A stretch of 64,000 bases of DNA, taken from the NCBI GenBank assembly GCA_905221605.1, contig CAJNDS010002523.1, positions 1,594,606 to 1,658,605 of the forward strand. The letters run 5' to 3'. A model generated the notes under the pieces. That model searched no databases. It was not told the origin of the DNA and saw only the letters and a list, made by a program, of their open reading frames with translations. Below, piece by piece: positions 62,101 to 62,741 of the stretch (position 1 is its first letter; every line of letters starts with the position of its first letter). The position numbers and the translations under genes are program-made. Source of the stretch: Symbiodinium natans (Eukaryota; Sar; Dinophyceae; Suessiales; Symbiodiniaceae).

Positions 62101-62741
62101 GGGTTAGGGTTTAGGGTGTAGGGTTTAGGGTTTAGGGTGTAGGGTTTAGGGCTTAGGGTTTAGGGCTCAGGATTTCTGGGTTTAAGGCTTTGTATGAGGG
62201 CGTTGAGGGCTTAGGGAGGGGGGGTTGAGGCCTTGCTTTGGGGACGAGTTGAACCCGAAAAGGCAATGTTTACATTGGGTTCGGGGTGTAGGGTGAAGGG
62301 TTTAGGTTTAGGGTGTAGGGTTGAGGGTTTAGGATTTAGGGTTAAGAGTTTAGGGTTTATGATTGGAGATTGGAGCAGTGGGGGTTCTCGAAAATGTGGT
62401 TCATGTCGTCCCCAAGGCTAAGGTGAGGTGTTGCAAGGTTGCCGTCAGGCGAGAGACTGTGGACTGATGATGTGTGTAACGATGCAGGCACATGCCCTGT
62501 CATCAACACGAAGCCCTAAACCCCAAACCCTGAGCCCTAAACCCCAAACCCTAAACCCTAAACCATAAACCCGAAACCCTAAACCCTAAACCCTAGACCC
62601 TAGACCCTAAACCCTAAACCCTAGACCCTAGACCCTAGACCCTAGACCCTAAACCCTAACTGAGGCTCCGAGAAGATGCCAAAGATGGTTCCAACGGCGA
62701 TGCCGGCATCGACGTTGGAGCTGCCATCCAGTGGGTCAAAC
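19730..62741 (-). CDS. FBP: Plastid-type fructose-1,6-bisphosphatase, 13 visible exons
   Basis: Catalyses fructose-1,6-bisphosphate to fructose-6-phosphate in the Calvin cycle. Thirteen exons join in frame at all twelve junctions to give 256 residues and a TGA; the N-terminal third lies upstream or was not found. Seen: FDPLDGSSN (metal-binding aspartates), NEAN...[21 protein letters not shown] (phosphate/sugar binding), GKLRLLYE (active-site Lys and Glu), LEQAGG and VHQRVPI. Between GIFS and NLVAAGY lies an insertion (exons 2-3), as in chloroplast enzymes. It keeps two cysteines at positions like the redox pair Cys153/Cys173 of the pea enzyme, while Leu replaces the third (Cys178). So it is likely thioredoxin-regulated (inference). 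Exons make up 772 of 43,012 bases. Donors are GC (10) or GA (2). Introns carry TTTAGGG near the donor and CCCTAAA near the acceptor. Intron 7 is 31 kb and contains the p25-alpha gene. Confidence 0.85.
20365..20446 (-). CDS. Bisphosphatase exon 12
   Basis: Reads [20 protein letters not shown] then GSKEDVE. This is the conserved R-x-L/M-D-x-x-P-x-x-x-HQR-x-P-x-x-x-GS segment. Acceptor TTTCAAG then G; donor GC (GCTGGG). TTTAGGG repeats begin 15 bases past the donor. Confidence 0.9.
20670..21160. repeat. Higher-order repeat of about 72 bp built from TTTAGGG variants
   Basis: Seven copies of a unit running TTGAGGTTTAGGGCTTAGGG, TTAAACTAGGGTGTGG, GGTTTGGGGTTTGGGG, TTTAGGATTTTGGTGAGGG. Copies differ by small substitutions (TTAAACTA / TCAAACCA) and one lacks about 10 bases. 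It lies in bisphosphatase intron 11. Confidence 0.9.
21465..21487 (-). CDS. Bisphosphatase microexon 11 (23 bases)
   Basis: Reads AGGMATT plus two bases, completing [11 protein letters not shown] with its neighbours. Acceptor GCCAG then G; donor GC (GCCACC). Only 23 bases long, yet phase is kept on both sides. Confidence 0.85.
22137..22193 (-). CDS. Bisphosphatase exon 10
   Basis: Reads [19 protein letters not shown], the strongly conserved active-site segment (Lys of GKLR, Glu of LYE). Acceptor: CCCTAAAGCGCAAG then G, directly abutting a CCCTAAA tract. Donor GC (GCGCCG). Unusually, the donor side has CCCTAAA rather than TTTAGGG. Confidence 0.95.
22288..22545. mobile_element. Hairpin family B element (AAGGACTGTT type), long copy
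   Basis: A near-perfect palindrome of about 200 bases (22288-22486), arms meeting at CCCTTGGGACATTATATATA / TTTCCCGGAATGTCCCAAGG. Outer arms read AATCCCTATTAAGGACTGTT and AACAGTCCTCAATAGGGATT. A second partial inverted unit follows to 22545. Non-coding, MITE/foldback-like, in bisphosphatase intron 9 between the exons at 22137-22193 and 23877-23952. Confidence 0.85.
22560..23245. other. Intronic stretch, no exon seen
   Basis: CCCTAAA at 22555-22580, TTTAGGG at 22677-22715 and CCCTAAA at 23133-23160. Two short related segments contain TTCCCTTATGGTCC (22880-23000). No open frame of note. Confidence 0.6.
23246..23339. mobile_element. Hairpin family B element, short copy
   Basis: Starts TGTTCCCCCTTGTAGTAGCA GTCCTCCATGGGG and ends ATTAAGGACTGTTCGTAAGC GGGAACATCCCA. 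Terminal inverted repeats match the family at 19457 and 22288. Confidence 0.7.
23380..23614. repeat. Longest uninterrupted telomere-type array, (CCCTAAA) about 33 copies
   Basis: About 235 bases of near-perfect CCCTAAA with a single CCTAAA unit in the middle. Further degenerate CCCTAAA/CCCCAAA continues to 23850, running into bisphosphatase exon 9. On the transcribed (minus) strand it is TTTAGGG, at the 5' end of the intron. Confidence 0.97.
23877..23952 (-). CDS. Bisphosphatase exon 9
   Basis: Reads [20 protein letters not shown] then DTKNK. The GD-x-HRTLLYGG segment contacts the sugar phosphate. Acceptor AAACCCAG then G; donor GC (GCTGGC). Confidence 0.95.
23985..25190. repeat. Degenerate TTTAGGG and CCCTAAA sea in intron 8
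   Basis: From 23985 to about 24950 nearly everything is degenerate TTTAGGG. From 24960 to 25190 it becomes degenerate CCCTAAA (AAAACCC types). One plus-strand segment at 24390-24445 resembles 28925-28982 (see findings). Confidence 0.8.
25209..25264 (-). CDS. Bisphosphatase exon 8
   Basis: Reads [18 protein letters not shown] plus two bases of Gly. Acceptor CTTCGACAG then G; donor GC (GCGCGG). First exon after the 31-kb intron 7. Phase 0 matches exon 7, and the join QQYIK-DIQTGKG is natural for the family. Confidence 0.9.
25280..25990. repeat. Telomere-type tracts with an unassigned island
   Basis: TTTAGGG at 25285-25335, CCCTAAA at 25440-25480, 25738-25810 and 25878-25970. The island 25500-25640 is open on both strands but not recognised. 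Confidence 0.7.
26052..27050. other. Intronic stretch with a TA run and unassigned islands
   Basis: A TA run at 26052-26070 and TTTAGGG at 26225-26305 and 26465-26495. A hydrophobic minus-strand frame (26552-26803, begins [20 protein letters not shown]) has no other support. A GTAACCTAGG-type dispersed repeat copy lies at 26950-27050. Confidence 0.45.
27050..27610. repeat. Large telomere-type arrays in opposite orientation
   Basis: CCCTAAA 27055-27135, then (TTTAGGG) about 15 copies at 27243-27345, then CCCTAAA about 13 copies at 27508-27615. The second and third arrays face each other across a 160-base island, so a hairpin is possible. Confidence 0.92.
27616..27690 (-). CDS. Exon-like island of an unknown gene
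   Basis: After CCCCAG on the minus strand the frame reads [20 protein letters not shown] and PSS. CCCTAAA lies on the left and TTTAGGG on the right, as for recognised exons. It sits in bisphosphatase intron 7. Not recognised. Confidence 0.35.
27715..28200. repeat. Telomere-type tracts around a small island
   Basis: TTTAGGG 27717-27800, CCCTAAA 27865-27975, TTTAGGG 28088-28155. The island at 28030-28085 reads [14 protein letters not shown] on the minus strand before a GTGAGG, so it may be an exon with a GT donor. Unassigned. Confidence 0.7.
28200..28800. other. Intronic stretch, no gene recognised
   Basis: Short CCCTAAA runs (28245-28300) and a TTTAGGG run (28430-28500). A minus-strand frame at 28587-28787 has no other support. 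Confidence 0.4.
28801..28912 (+). mobile_element. Dispersed repeat family C (GTAACCTAGG type)
   Basis: Pattern: CAGTAACCTAGG, AAGGGTGCCCTTTTTTGCTT AAAGGGGTTTA, AAGGGAACCTAAA, AAGGGAATAAGGGTACTACT GGGCATCCTAG. Good copies also at 45213-45321 and 46348-46461; degenerate ones near 13186, 14255, 26950 and 57678. About 110 bp, non-coding. Class unknown; possibly a MITE or SINE fragment. Confidence 0.75.
29020..30240. repeat. Telomere-type arrays and unassigned sequence
   Basis: (TTTAGGG) about 9 copies at 29218-29300. CCCTAAA at 29630-29685, 29772-29846 and 30140-30225. Poly-C at 29166-29178. The 29970-30050 segment (ACTCCAAAGCCCAGT) recurs at 42830-42890. Confidence 0.8.
30280..30333 (-). CDS. 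Possible last exon of an unknown gene
   Basis: The frame reads [17 protein letters not shown] and a TGA at 30280-30282. The acceptor would be TTTAG followed by G, formed by the repeat itself. Leucine/serine-rich end of an unknown protein inside bisphosphatase intron 7. Confidence 0.35.
   Translation of the reverse strand, partial: ELKVDSSNLSSLLELSD
30335..30600. repeat. Two CCCTAAA arrays
   Basis: About 7 copies at 30336-30388 and about 10 copies at 30520-30605, the last few as CCCTAGA. Between them lies a 130-base island with no convincing frame. Confidence 0.9.
30606..30798 (+). CDS. Possible plus-strand exon of an unknown gene
   Basis: Directly right of the CCCTAAA/CCCTAGA array and a TATAG, the plus strand reads [20 protein letters not shown] and on to [20 protein letters not shown] on the left is what the exon rule predicts for a plus-strand exon. 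A TA microsatellite follows instead of TTTAGGG. Not recognised. Confidence 0.3.
30800..30916. repeat. TA-rich microsatellite, partly palindromic
   Basis: Interleaved TATATA, TATACATA and TATAGATA runs that can fold on themselves. Long frames across it are artefacts. Confidence 0.9.
31131..31212 (+). mobile_element. Dispersed repeat family D, copy 2
   Basis: TTGGTTGCTGAGTTCATAAC, GTGTACACTTTCAGTTTTAT, then TATAGTATTCACTCAGCTAC. Shorter than the 13862 copy. It is followed at once by a plus-strand frame [20 protein letters not shown] (31215-31300) that looks coding but is unassigned. Confidence 0.6.
31440..32400. other. Islands and telomere-type tracts, no assigned gene
   Basis: A plus-strand frame at about 31490-31613 reads [20 protein letters not shown] then [14 protein letters not shown] before a GTAGAC donor-like site; exon-like but unassigned. 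CCCTAAA at 31630-31690 and 31875-31955. TTTAGGG at 32050-32140 and 32305-32365. Confidence 0.5.
32395..32515. repeat. A/T-rich run followed by a 22-base poly-G run
   Basis: ATAAATAAATA-like and TATATA runs, then T-run and G-run at about 32484-32514. The sequence CGTGTCAGGGTGCAGCAGAA occurs on both sides (32367 and 32515), so this block is an insertion between a 20-base direct duplication. Confidence 0.85.
32608..32855. mobile_element. Foldback element: perfect 43-bp inverted repeat plus telomere-repeat arms
   Basis: GCTAAAGGGAACGGAAGGGT... at 32608-32650 is exactly complementary to 32813-32855. Inside these arms lie TTTAGGG repeats (left) and CCCTAAA repeats (right), so pairing extends inward to about 80 bp per arm. 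The loop (about 32690-32745) is unique. It resembles a foldback/MITE element carrying telomere repeats. Confidence 0.9.
32880..33895. repeat. Telomere-type tracts with unassigned islands
   Basis: TTTAGGG at 32905-32960, 33080-33105 and 33487-33560 (latter part GGGCTTA units). CCCTAAA at 33345-33380 and 33660-33725. Islands at 33385-33480 and 33730-33850 have CCCTAAA left and TTTAGGG right; exon identity unclear. Confidence 0.7.
33896..34118. repeat. Octamer variant array, (TTTTAGGG) about 27 copies
   Basis: A homogeneous run of an 8-base variant of the repeat, with few substitutions (GTTAGGG, TTAGTG). Confidence 0.95.
34480..35210 (+). repeat. Segmental duplication, copy A
   Basis: Begins CAATCGGTCTTTCTGCACTT and continues through ATCTGAAGCTGGTG, CAACCAACAACCTG, ATTGATGCGGTGT, a hairpin family A element (34776-34887) and AAATATGGGTCCAACGAGCT. 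The same order recurs in copy B (35275-36470). Copy A has no telomere-type tract. Confidence 0.85.
34776..34887. mobile_element. Hairpin family A element (AATTGCTTAAGAACCCC ends)
   Basis: Terminal inverted repeats: CCAATTGCTTAAGAACCCC on the left and GGGGTTTCTTCAGCAAGTGG on the right. Other copies at 36053-36172, 51541-51650, 56693-56809 and 58135-58235. Short, non-coding, MITE-like. Confidence 0.75.
35275..36470 (+). repeat. Segmental duplication, copy B, with telomere-repeat insertions
   Basis: Aligns with copy A but is longer. It has a CCCTAAA tract (35414-35456), a TTTAGGG tract (35570-35606) and about 280 bases of other sequence (35690-35985) that copy A lacks. The hairpin family A copy is at 36053-36172. 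No intact gene. Confidence 0.85.
36732..37310 (-). CDS. Ubiquitin-like plus ankyrin-repeat protein, intronless
   Basis: A 192-residue frame. Residues 1-65 ([17 protein letters not shown]...) resemble the short ubiquitin-like/beta-grasp N-terminus (LKVWS-x-SGEE-x-A) found in front of many dinoflagellate ankyrin proteins. Residues about 95-190 hold three ankyrin repeats, for example [40 protein letters not shown] and [20 protein letters not shown]. The start at 37310 is chosen because MLHVW matches the usual N-terminus. An in-frame ATG 36 codons upstream is possible. Likely a protein-interaction scaffold; partner unknown. It is one exon with no telomere-type repeats inside, unlike neighbours, so it may be a retrocopy. 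It lies in bisphosphatase intron 7. Confidence 0.75.
   Translation of the reverse strand: MLHVWSRVSGEELAAEPKTTFWDVVAVKRHLRAKYHYPMCFQRLFEKETGFEELPGMPLKTAEWQLMVSSTLGRPDLEDRATEEFVMYAANQGHVEVARALLDGGANRDWQDGATSEKTALMHACARGHIEMVRLLLEAGVNMNLKDAEGKTALMHAAGNGKGEIVHLLLEAGADRNLRDKRGKVAEISHLE
37420..38230. repeat. CCCTAAA tracts; no gene assigned
   Basis: CCCTAAA at 37575-37628 and 37770-37845. G-rich TTTAGGG-like sequence at 38025-38225. The island 37920-38000 is GA/CT-rich and open on the minus strand, without recognisable content. Confidence 0.75.
38237..38278 (-). CDS. Exon-like island of an unknown gene
   Basis: Reads [14 protein letters not shown]. Acceptor CACTCCAG; donor GC (GCCCTC). Phase 0 both sides. 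CCCTAAA-type runs flank it to the right (on plus), TTTAGGG-like to the left, opposite to the rule. Unassigned. Confidence 0.35.
38832..38883 (-). CDS. Exon-like island with donor GT supplied by the repeat
   Basis: Reads [16 protein letters not shown]. Acceptor GATCCAG then G. The next bases after the exon are GTTTAGGGTTTAGGG, so the donor GT is the first T-G step of the telomere-type array. CCCTAAA left, TTTAGGG right. Unassigned protein. Confidence 0.4.
38930..39170. repeat. TTTAGGG array then degenerate CCCTAAA
   Basis: About nine TTTAGGG units at 38935-39000 grading into four GGGTTGA units, then CCTCAACC-like sequence to 39170: a local inverted arrangement. Confidence 0.85.
39379..39534 (-). 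CDS. Exon of an unknown protein
   Basis: The frame reads [51 protein letters not shown] and ends at CAG before GTGGGT (GT donor). Acceptor probably GGACAAG near 39535, preceded by degenerate CCCTAAA. The codon pattern looks coding. Not recognised. Confidence 0.45.
39900..40012 (+). mobile_element. Dispersed repeat family D, copy 3
   Basis: TAGGTGCTGAGTTTATAAGC, GTGCACACTTCTAGTTTTGT, TATGGTATCCCAAAAAGTGT, AAAGTGTACTCACTCAGCTA. Same layout as 13862-13976. Confidence 0.65.
40205..40254 (-). CDS. Exon-like island of an unknown gene
   Basis: Reads [16 protein letters not shown] between acceptor CCGGCAG and a GC donor (GCATGT). CCCTAAA left and a long TTTAGGG array right, as the rule predicts. 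Phase is compatible with the island at 40813-40853. Confidence 0.4.
40282..40450. repeat. TTTAGGG array, about 20 copies
   Basis: Near-perfect to 40372, then GGGGTTTA variants and degenerate units. Lies at the acceptor side of the 40.2 kb island. Confidence 0.95.
40813..40853 (-). CDS. Exon-like island, possible gene start
   Basis: Reads [13 protein letters not shown] plus two bases. Acceptor GTGTGAG then G; donor GC (GCCAGG). It contains an ATG that could be a start ([11 protein letters not shown]). Joins in frame with the island at 40205-40254 ([14 protein letters not shown]). Confidence 0.4.
41187..41325. repeat. Nonamer variant array, (CCCTACAAA) about 15 copies
   Basis: A homogeneous run of a 9-base relative of CCCTAAA, with one CCCTACAGA unit. 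Confidence 0.95.
41322..41394 (-). CDS. C-terminal exon with basic tail, unknown protein
   Basis: Reads [20 protein letters not shown] and RMG, then TGA at 41322-41324. Acceptor CTTCCACAG then G. The basic run resembles a nuclear localisation signal. The stop lies at the edge of the repeat array. Likely last exon of the unknown gene represented by 41.9-43.2 kb. Confidence 0.45.
41945..42000 (-). CDS. Exon-like island of the same unknown gene
   Basis: Reads [19 protein letters not shown] after a CAG acceptor. A poly-G run (42006-42022 on plus) lies right beside the acceptor. CCCTAAA left, TTTAGGG right. Not recognised. Confidence 0.4.
42505..42585 (-). CDS. Exon-like island, charged helix
   Basis: Reads [20 protein letters not shown] after GGGAAGAG. 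CCCTAAA array left (42410-42482), TTTAGGG array right (42606-42650). Charged helical sequence fits the neighbouring segment at 42.9-43.2 kb. Confidence 0.4.
42880..43229 (-). CDS. Coding segment of an unknown charged protein
   Basis: The segment 43144-43031 reads [20 protein letters not shown] then [18 protein letters not shown] and stops at a GTGCAA donor-like site. The segment about 43010-42905 reads [20 protein letters not shown] then WWLEKDWV in another frame, ending at GTGAGA. An overlapping frame upstream (43229-43145) reads [20 protein letters not shown]. Strongly charged and helical; not recognised. The frame change near 43020 has no normal-size intron, so a frameshift or pseudogene is possible. 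Confidence 0.4.
43270..44160. repeat. Degenerate CCCTAAA-rich stretch
   Basis: No frame of note. From 43620 to 44160 the sequence is almost all CCCTAAA, CCCTACAA and AATTTCCTAA units. Confidence 0.75.
44162..44245 (-). CDS. p25-alpha exon 10 (C-terminus)
   Basis: Reads [20 protein letters not shown] and ends TPRRFGV with TAG formed inside GGGGTTTAGG. Acceptor GCTGAG then G. If instead a GC donor after GGPT is used, more exons follow; the in-frame stop makes a terminal exon simpler. Confidence 0.65.
   Translation of the reverse strand, partial: DKTTYTGTHRNGGPTARGPGTPRRFGV
44162..54772 (-). CDS. TPPP: p25-alpha (TPPP-like) protein, 10 exons
   Basis: Ten exons join in frame into 177 residues plus stop. 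The p25-alpha core is clear: an N-terminal helix ([13 protein letters not shown]), then [40 protein letters not shown] and LQILRCIA. The family consensus is F-x-K-x-x-K-D-x-x-x-D-x-x-x-T-x-x-D-x-D-x-x-F-x-x-x-K-x-K-x-x-R-x-I-x-x-x-E-F. C-terminal to it are two copies of an RFFYD...TYTG-x-H motif, typical of the TPPP tail. p25-alpha proteins bind tubulin and, in protists, are tied to cilia or cytoskeleton; here that is inference. Donors: GT 3, GC 4, GA 2. The stop TAG (44162-44164) is supplied by a TTTAGGG unit. The gene lies within bisphosphatase intron 7, same strand. Confidence 0.75.
44426..44470. repeat. TA microsatellite in p25-alpha intron 9
   Basis: Two TA runs separated by CATGCA. Confidence 0.9.
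44480..45212. other. Unassigned stretch with coding-like minus-strand frames
   Basis: Lies in p25-alpha intron 9. Minus-strand frames [20 protein letters not shown] then [12 protein letters not shown] (about 44890-45000) and [18 protein letters not shown] (about 45120-45175) look coding. They may be relics or exons of another gene. Short TTTAAACCGTTT-like palindromes occur at 44748-44820. Confidence 0.4.
45213..45321 (+). mobile_element. Dispersed repeat family C, copy
   Basis: TTGCCCAGTAACCTAGGATT, AAGGAAACCTAAACCCCCAA, GGTACCACTCAGCTACCA. Similar to 28801-28912 and 46348-46461. Confidence 0.75.
45733..45772 (-). CDS. p25-alpha exon 9
   Basis: Reads [13 protein letters not shown]. Acceptor TTGCGAG then G; donor GC (GCCGGG). 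Second copy of the RFFYD motif; joins in phase to DKTTYTG of exon 10. Confidence 0.65.
46100..46195. repeat. TTTAGGG array, about 11 copies
   Basis: Near-perfect array in p25-alpha intron 8, between exon 9 (45733-45772) and exon 8 (46520-46576). Confidence 0.95.
46348..46461 (+). mobile_element. Dispersed repeat family C, copy
   Basis: TTGCCCAGTATCCTAGGATT, AAGGGAACCTAAACCCCCCA, AATAAGGGTACTACTGGGCA. Closest to the 28801 copy. Confidence 0.75.
46520..46576 (-). CDS. p25-alpha exon 8
   Basis: Reads [18 protein letters not shown], a Pro/Arg/Ser linker between the two TYTG motifs. Acceptor TGCGCAG then G; donor GT (GTGAGC). Low complexity, so assignment rests on phase and splice sites. Confidence 0.5.
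46590..47115. repeat. p25-alpha intron 7, telomere-type tracts
   Basis: TTTAGGG at 46603-46620 and 46850-46885, then TTTAGGG/CCCTAAA head-to-head at 47050-47100. Confidence 0.8.
47130..47181 (-). CDS. p25-alpha exon 7
   Basis: Reads [16 protein letters not shown]. Matches the TPPP tail motif D-T-S-x-YTG-x-H-K. Acceptor CACCCACAG; donor GT (GTGACC). Confidence 0.75.
47220..47365. repeat. CCCTAAA array with octamer (CCCCTAAA) core
   Basis: Six CCCTAAA units, then about eight CCCCTAAA units, then six CCCTAAA units: one variant expanded inside the array. Confidence 0.95.
47510..48475. repeat. p25-alpha intron 6, large telomere-type arrays
   Basis: (TTTAGGG) about 13 copies at 47748-47840 grading into GGGTTTG. 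More at 47965-48040. CCCTAAA 48160-48215. (TTTAGGG) about 10 copies at 48350-48425. Confidence 0.9.
48675..49010 (+). pseudogene. Plus-strand coding relic, antisense to the p25-alpha gene
   Basis: Two coding-like stretches in different frames: [20 protein letters not shown] then [19 protein letters not shown] (48679-48795), and [54 protein letters not shown] (about 48840-49003). No ATG, and a frame change between them. It looks like a fragment of a real gene (retrocopy or mobile-element relic) inside p25-alpha intron 6. Family not recognised. Confidence 0.45.
49670..49745. repeat. CCCTAAA array, about 10 copies
   Basis: On the transcribed strand this is TTTAGGG, starting about 35 bases after the exon 6 donor. 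Confidence 0.95.
49779..49845 (-). CDS. p25-alpha exon 6
   Basis: Reads [20 protein letters not shown] and PQ. Acceptor GTTGGCAG then G. Donor GC followed by a 17-base C run on the minus strand. Confidence 0.6.
50654..50675 (-). CDS. p25-alpha microexon 5 (22 bases)
   Basis: Reads RRSVPEE with the split first Arg. Acceptor GGGGAG then G; donor GA (GACCAC). CCCTAAA left, TTTAGGG right. Short, so supported mainly by phase and the family pattern (K/R-x-V-x-x-E-D). Confidence 0.5.
51477..51508 (-). CDS. p25-alpha exon 4 (32 bases)
   Basis: Reads [10 protein letters not shown] plus two bases, matching E-E-F/Y-L-x-x-L-R-x-I-A. Acceptor TTCTGCAG then G; donor GC (GCCAGC). A hairpin family A element (51541-51650) sits in place of CCCTAAA upstream of the acceptor. 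Confidence 0.75.
51541..51650. mobile_element. Hairpin family A element
   Basis: Ends CTACTAATTGCTTAAGAACC and TTCTTTAGCCAATAGCGG. It lies about 33 bases upstream of p25-alpha exon 4 (minus strand). Confidence 0.7.
51825..51887 (-). CDS. p25-alpha exon 3
   Basis: Reads [20 protein letters not shown] then E: the D-x-D-x-x-F...K-G-x-R-x-I core. Acceptor TTTTTTCCAG then G; donor GA (GAGCTG) with the repeat TTAGGG six bases on. Confidence 0.9.
51899..52058. mobile_element. Palindromic element with TTCTTAGTAGGGAAT ends
   Basis: Outer arms GGTTCCTAGTAGGGAATGA and TCATTCCCTACTAAGAACC. Inside are two TA-rich palindromes and a CATCCC...GGGATG pair. Related ends occur near 43535, 48590 and 49145. Non-coding, MITE-like. 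Confidence 0.7.
52060..53090. repeat. 1-kb block of CCCTAAA/CCCCAAA variants
   Basis: Essentially continuous seven-base units with frequent CCCCAAA, CCCTACA and AAAACCC variants. No unique island. It forms the 5' part of p25-alpha intron 2 on the transcribed strand. Confidence 0.95.
53093..53160 (-). CDS. p25-alpha exon 2
   Basis: Reads [20 protein letters not shown] then TK. Acceptor CCCTATATACCCTAG then G, so the AG is part of the repeat. Donor GC (GCCCGT) followed at once by TTTTAGGG. Confidence 0.9.
53165..54700. repeat. p25-alpha intron 1
   Basis: TTTAGGG at 53175-53260 (acceptor side) and 53865-53905; a perfect CCCTAAA array of about 20 copies at 54010-54148. An inverted repeat of ATACCCCTTA type lies at 53465-53560. 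No further exon seen. Confidence 0.85.
54724..54772 (-). CDS. p25-alpha exon 1 (start)
   Basis: Begins ATG at 54772 and reads [16 protein letters not shown] plus one base. A likely trans-splice acceptor (CCTGAGAG) lies about 12 bases upstream. Donor GT (GTAGCC). Confidence 0.75.
54930..56230. repeat. Bisphosphatase intron 7, 5' part
   Basis: No exon seen at 55020-55430. TTTAGGG at 55435-55465. CCCTAAA at 55675-55728. A TTTAGGG array of about 18 copies at 55858-55990, a TA run at 56078-56107 and CCCTAAA at 56165-56215. Confidence 0.85.
56236..56280 (-). CDS. Bisphosphatase exon 7
   Basis: Reads [15 protein letters not shown], completing NEAN-x-x-x-WDE with exon 6. Acceptor GTGCGAG then G; donor GA (GATTCG) followed by GGTTTAGGG. 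Last exon before the 31-kb intron. Confidence 0.9.
56468..56634. repeat. (CA)n and (CT)n simple repeats
   Basis: About ten CA units then several CTCTCT blocks. Long frames across it are artefacts. Confidence 0.95.
56693..56809. mobile_element. Hairpin family A element
   Basis: Ends ACTAGCTGCTTAAGAACAC and GGGGTGCTTAAGCAAAAAGT. Confidence 0.7.
56922..57055. repeat. (GGGTTCA) about 9 copies then TTTAGGG array
   Basis: One variant heptamer expanded next to standard units; in bisphosphatase intron 6. Confidence 0.95.
57230..58130. repeat. Bisphosphatase intron 6, telomere-type tracts
   Basis: CCCTAAA at 57280-57345, TTTAGGG array of 9 copies at 57449-57512. An A/T-rich 110 bases then a family C repeat (about 57678-57782). 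Degenerate CCCTAAA 57785-57895. An island at 57350-57445 is not an identifiable exon. Confidence 0.8.
58135..58235. mobile_element. Hairpin family A element, best-preserved copy
   Basis: Arms TACTATTTGCTTAAGAACCC and GGGTTCTTAAGCAATTGGTA give a near-perfect hairpin with a 50-base loop. Confidence 0.85.
58465..58501 (-). CDS. Bisphosphatase exon 6 (37 bases)
   Basis: Reads [12 protein letters not shown] after completing an Arg with exon 5. This is the conserved P-x-x-G-x-IYS-x-NE segment. Acceptor ATGGCAG then G; donor GC (GCCGAG). A 15-base G run and a GT-rich stretch replace CCCTAAA upstream of the acceptor. Confidence 0.85.
58735..58818. repeat. CCCTAAA array, about 11 copies
   Basis: Eight standard units then three CCCTATAAA-type units, in bisphosphatase intron 5. 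Confidence 0.95.
58820..59300. other. Bisphosphatase intron 5, low-repeat stretch
   Basis: No frame or element recognised; weak CCCTATAAA-like units throughout 59080-59280. Confidence 0.5.
59310..59384 (-). CDS. Bisphosphatase exon 5
   Basis: Reads [20 protein letters not shown] then IKWP. Conserved G-x-x-x-FTLD-x-x-x-GE-x-VLT. Acceptor TGCTCGTCAG then G; donor GC (GCAATC). Confidence 0.9.
59400..60280. repeat. Bisphosphatase intron 4
   Basis: TTTAGGG at 59420-59505, CCCTAAA at 59580-59670, TTTAGGG 59746-59835, CCCTAAA 60120-60270. An island at 59670-59745 was considered as an exon and rejected. A partial hairpin family A end lies at about 60012-60045. Confidence 0.85.
60291..60355 (-). CDS. 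Bisphosphatase exon 4
   Basis: Reads [20 protein letters not shown] then G. Conserved AAGY-x-x-YSS segment. Acceptor CCTGGAAG followed by A (the only acceptor not followed by G). Donor GC (GCCTGC). Confidence 0.9.
60375..60480. repeat. TTTAGGG array, about 14 copies
   Basis: On the transcribed strand this is CCCTAAA ending about 25 bases before the exon 4 acceptor. Confidence 0.95.
60520..61530. repeat. Bisphosphatase intron 3
   Basis: Degenerate CCCTAAA at 60670-60895, TTTAGGG-like at 60930-61080, (ACCCTCCC) octamers at 61252-61322 and CCCTAAA at 61455-61525. No exon seen. Confidence 0.85.
61547..61600 (-). CDS. Bisphosphatase exon 3 (regulatory loop)
   Basis: Reads [18 protein letters not shown]. 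Its Cys aligns with pea Cys173; the Cys178 position is Leu. Acceptor CCTGTCCAG then G; donor GC (GCCGGT). Confidence 0.85.
61610..61720. repeat. TTTAGGG/TTTGGGG tract
   Basis: CCCTAAA orientation on the transcribed strand, ending eight bases before the exon 3 acceptor. Confidence 0.9.
62021..62065 (-). CDS. Bisphosphatase exon 2 (regulatory loop)
   Basis: Reads [15 protein letters not shown]. Its Cys is placed like pea Cys153. Acceptor GCGCCAG then G; donor GC (GCGGGG). Loop sequence varies among species, so assignment rests on phase, splice sites and position. Confidence 0.7.
62585..62655. repeat. CCCTAGA/CCCTAAA array
   Basis: Interleaved CCCTAGA and CCCTAAA units, ending about ten bases from the exon 1 donor (minus strand). 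Confidence 0.95.
62669..62741 (-). CDS. Bisphosphatase first visible exon
   Basis: Reads [20 protein letters not shown] then [13 protein letters not shown] carries the catalytic metal-binding aspartates. Acceptor ACCACAG then G; donor GA (GAGCCT) or, equally, three bases later because GAG is shared with the next exon. Confidence 0.95.
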
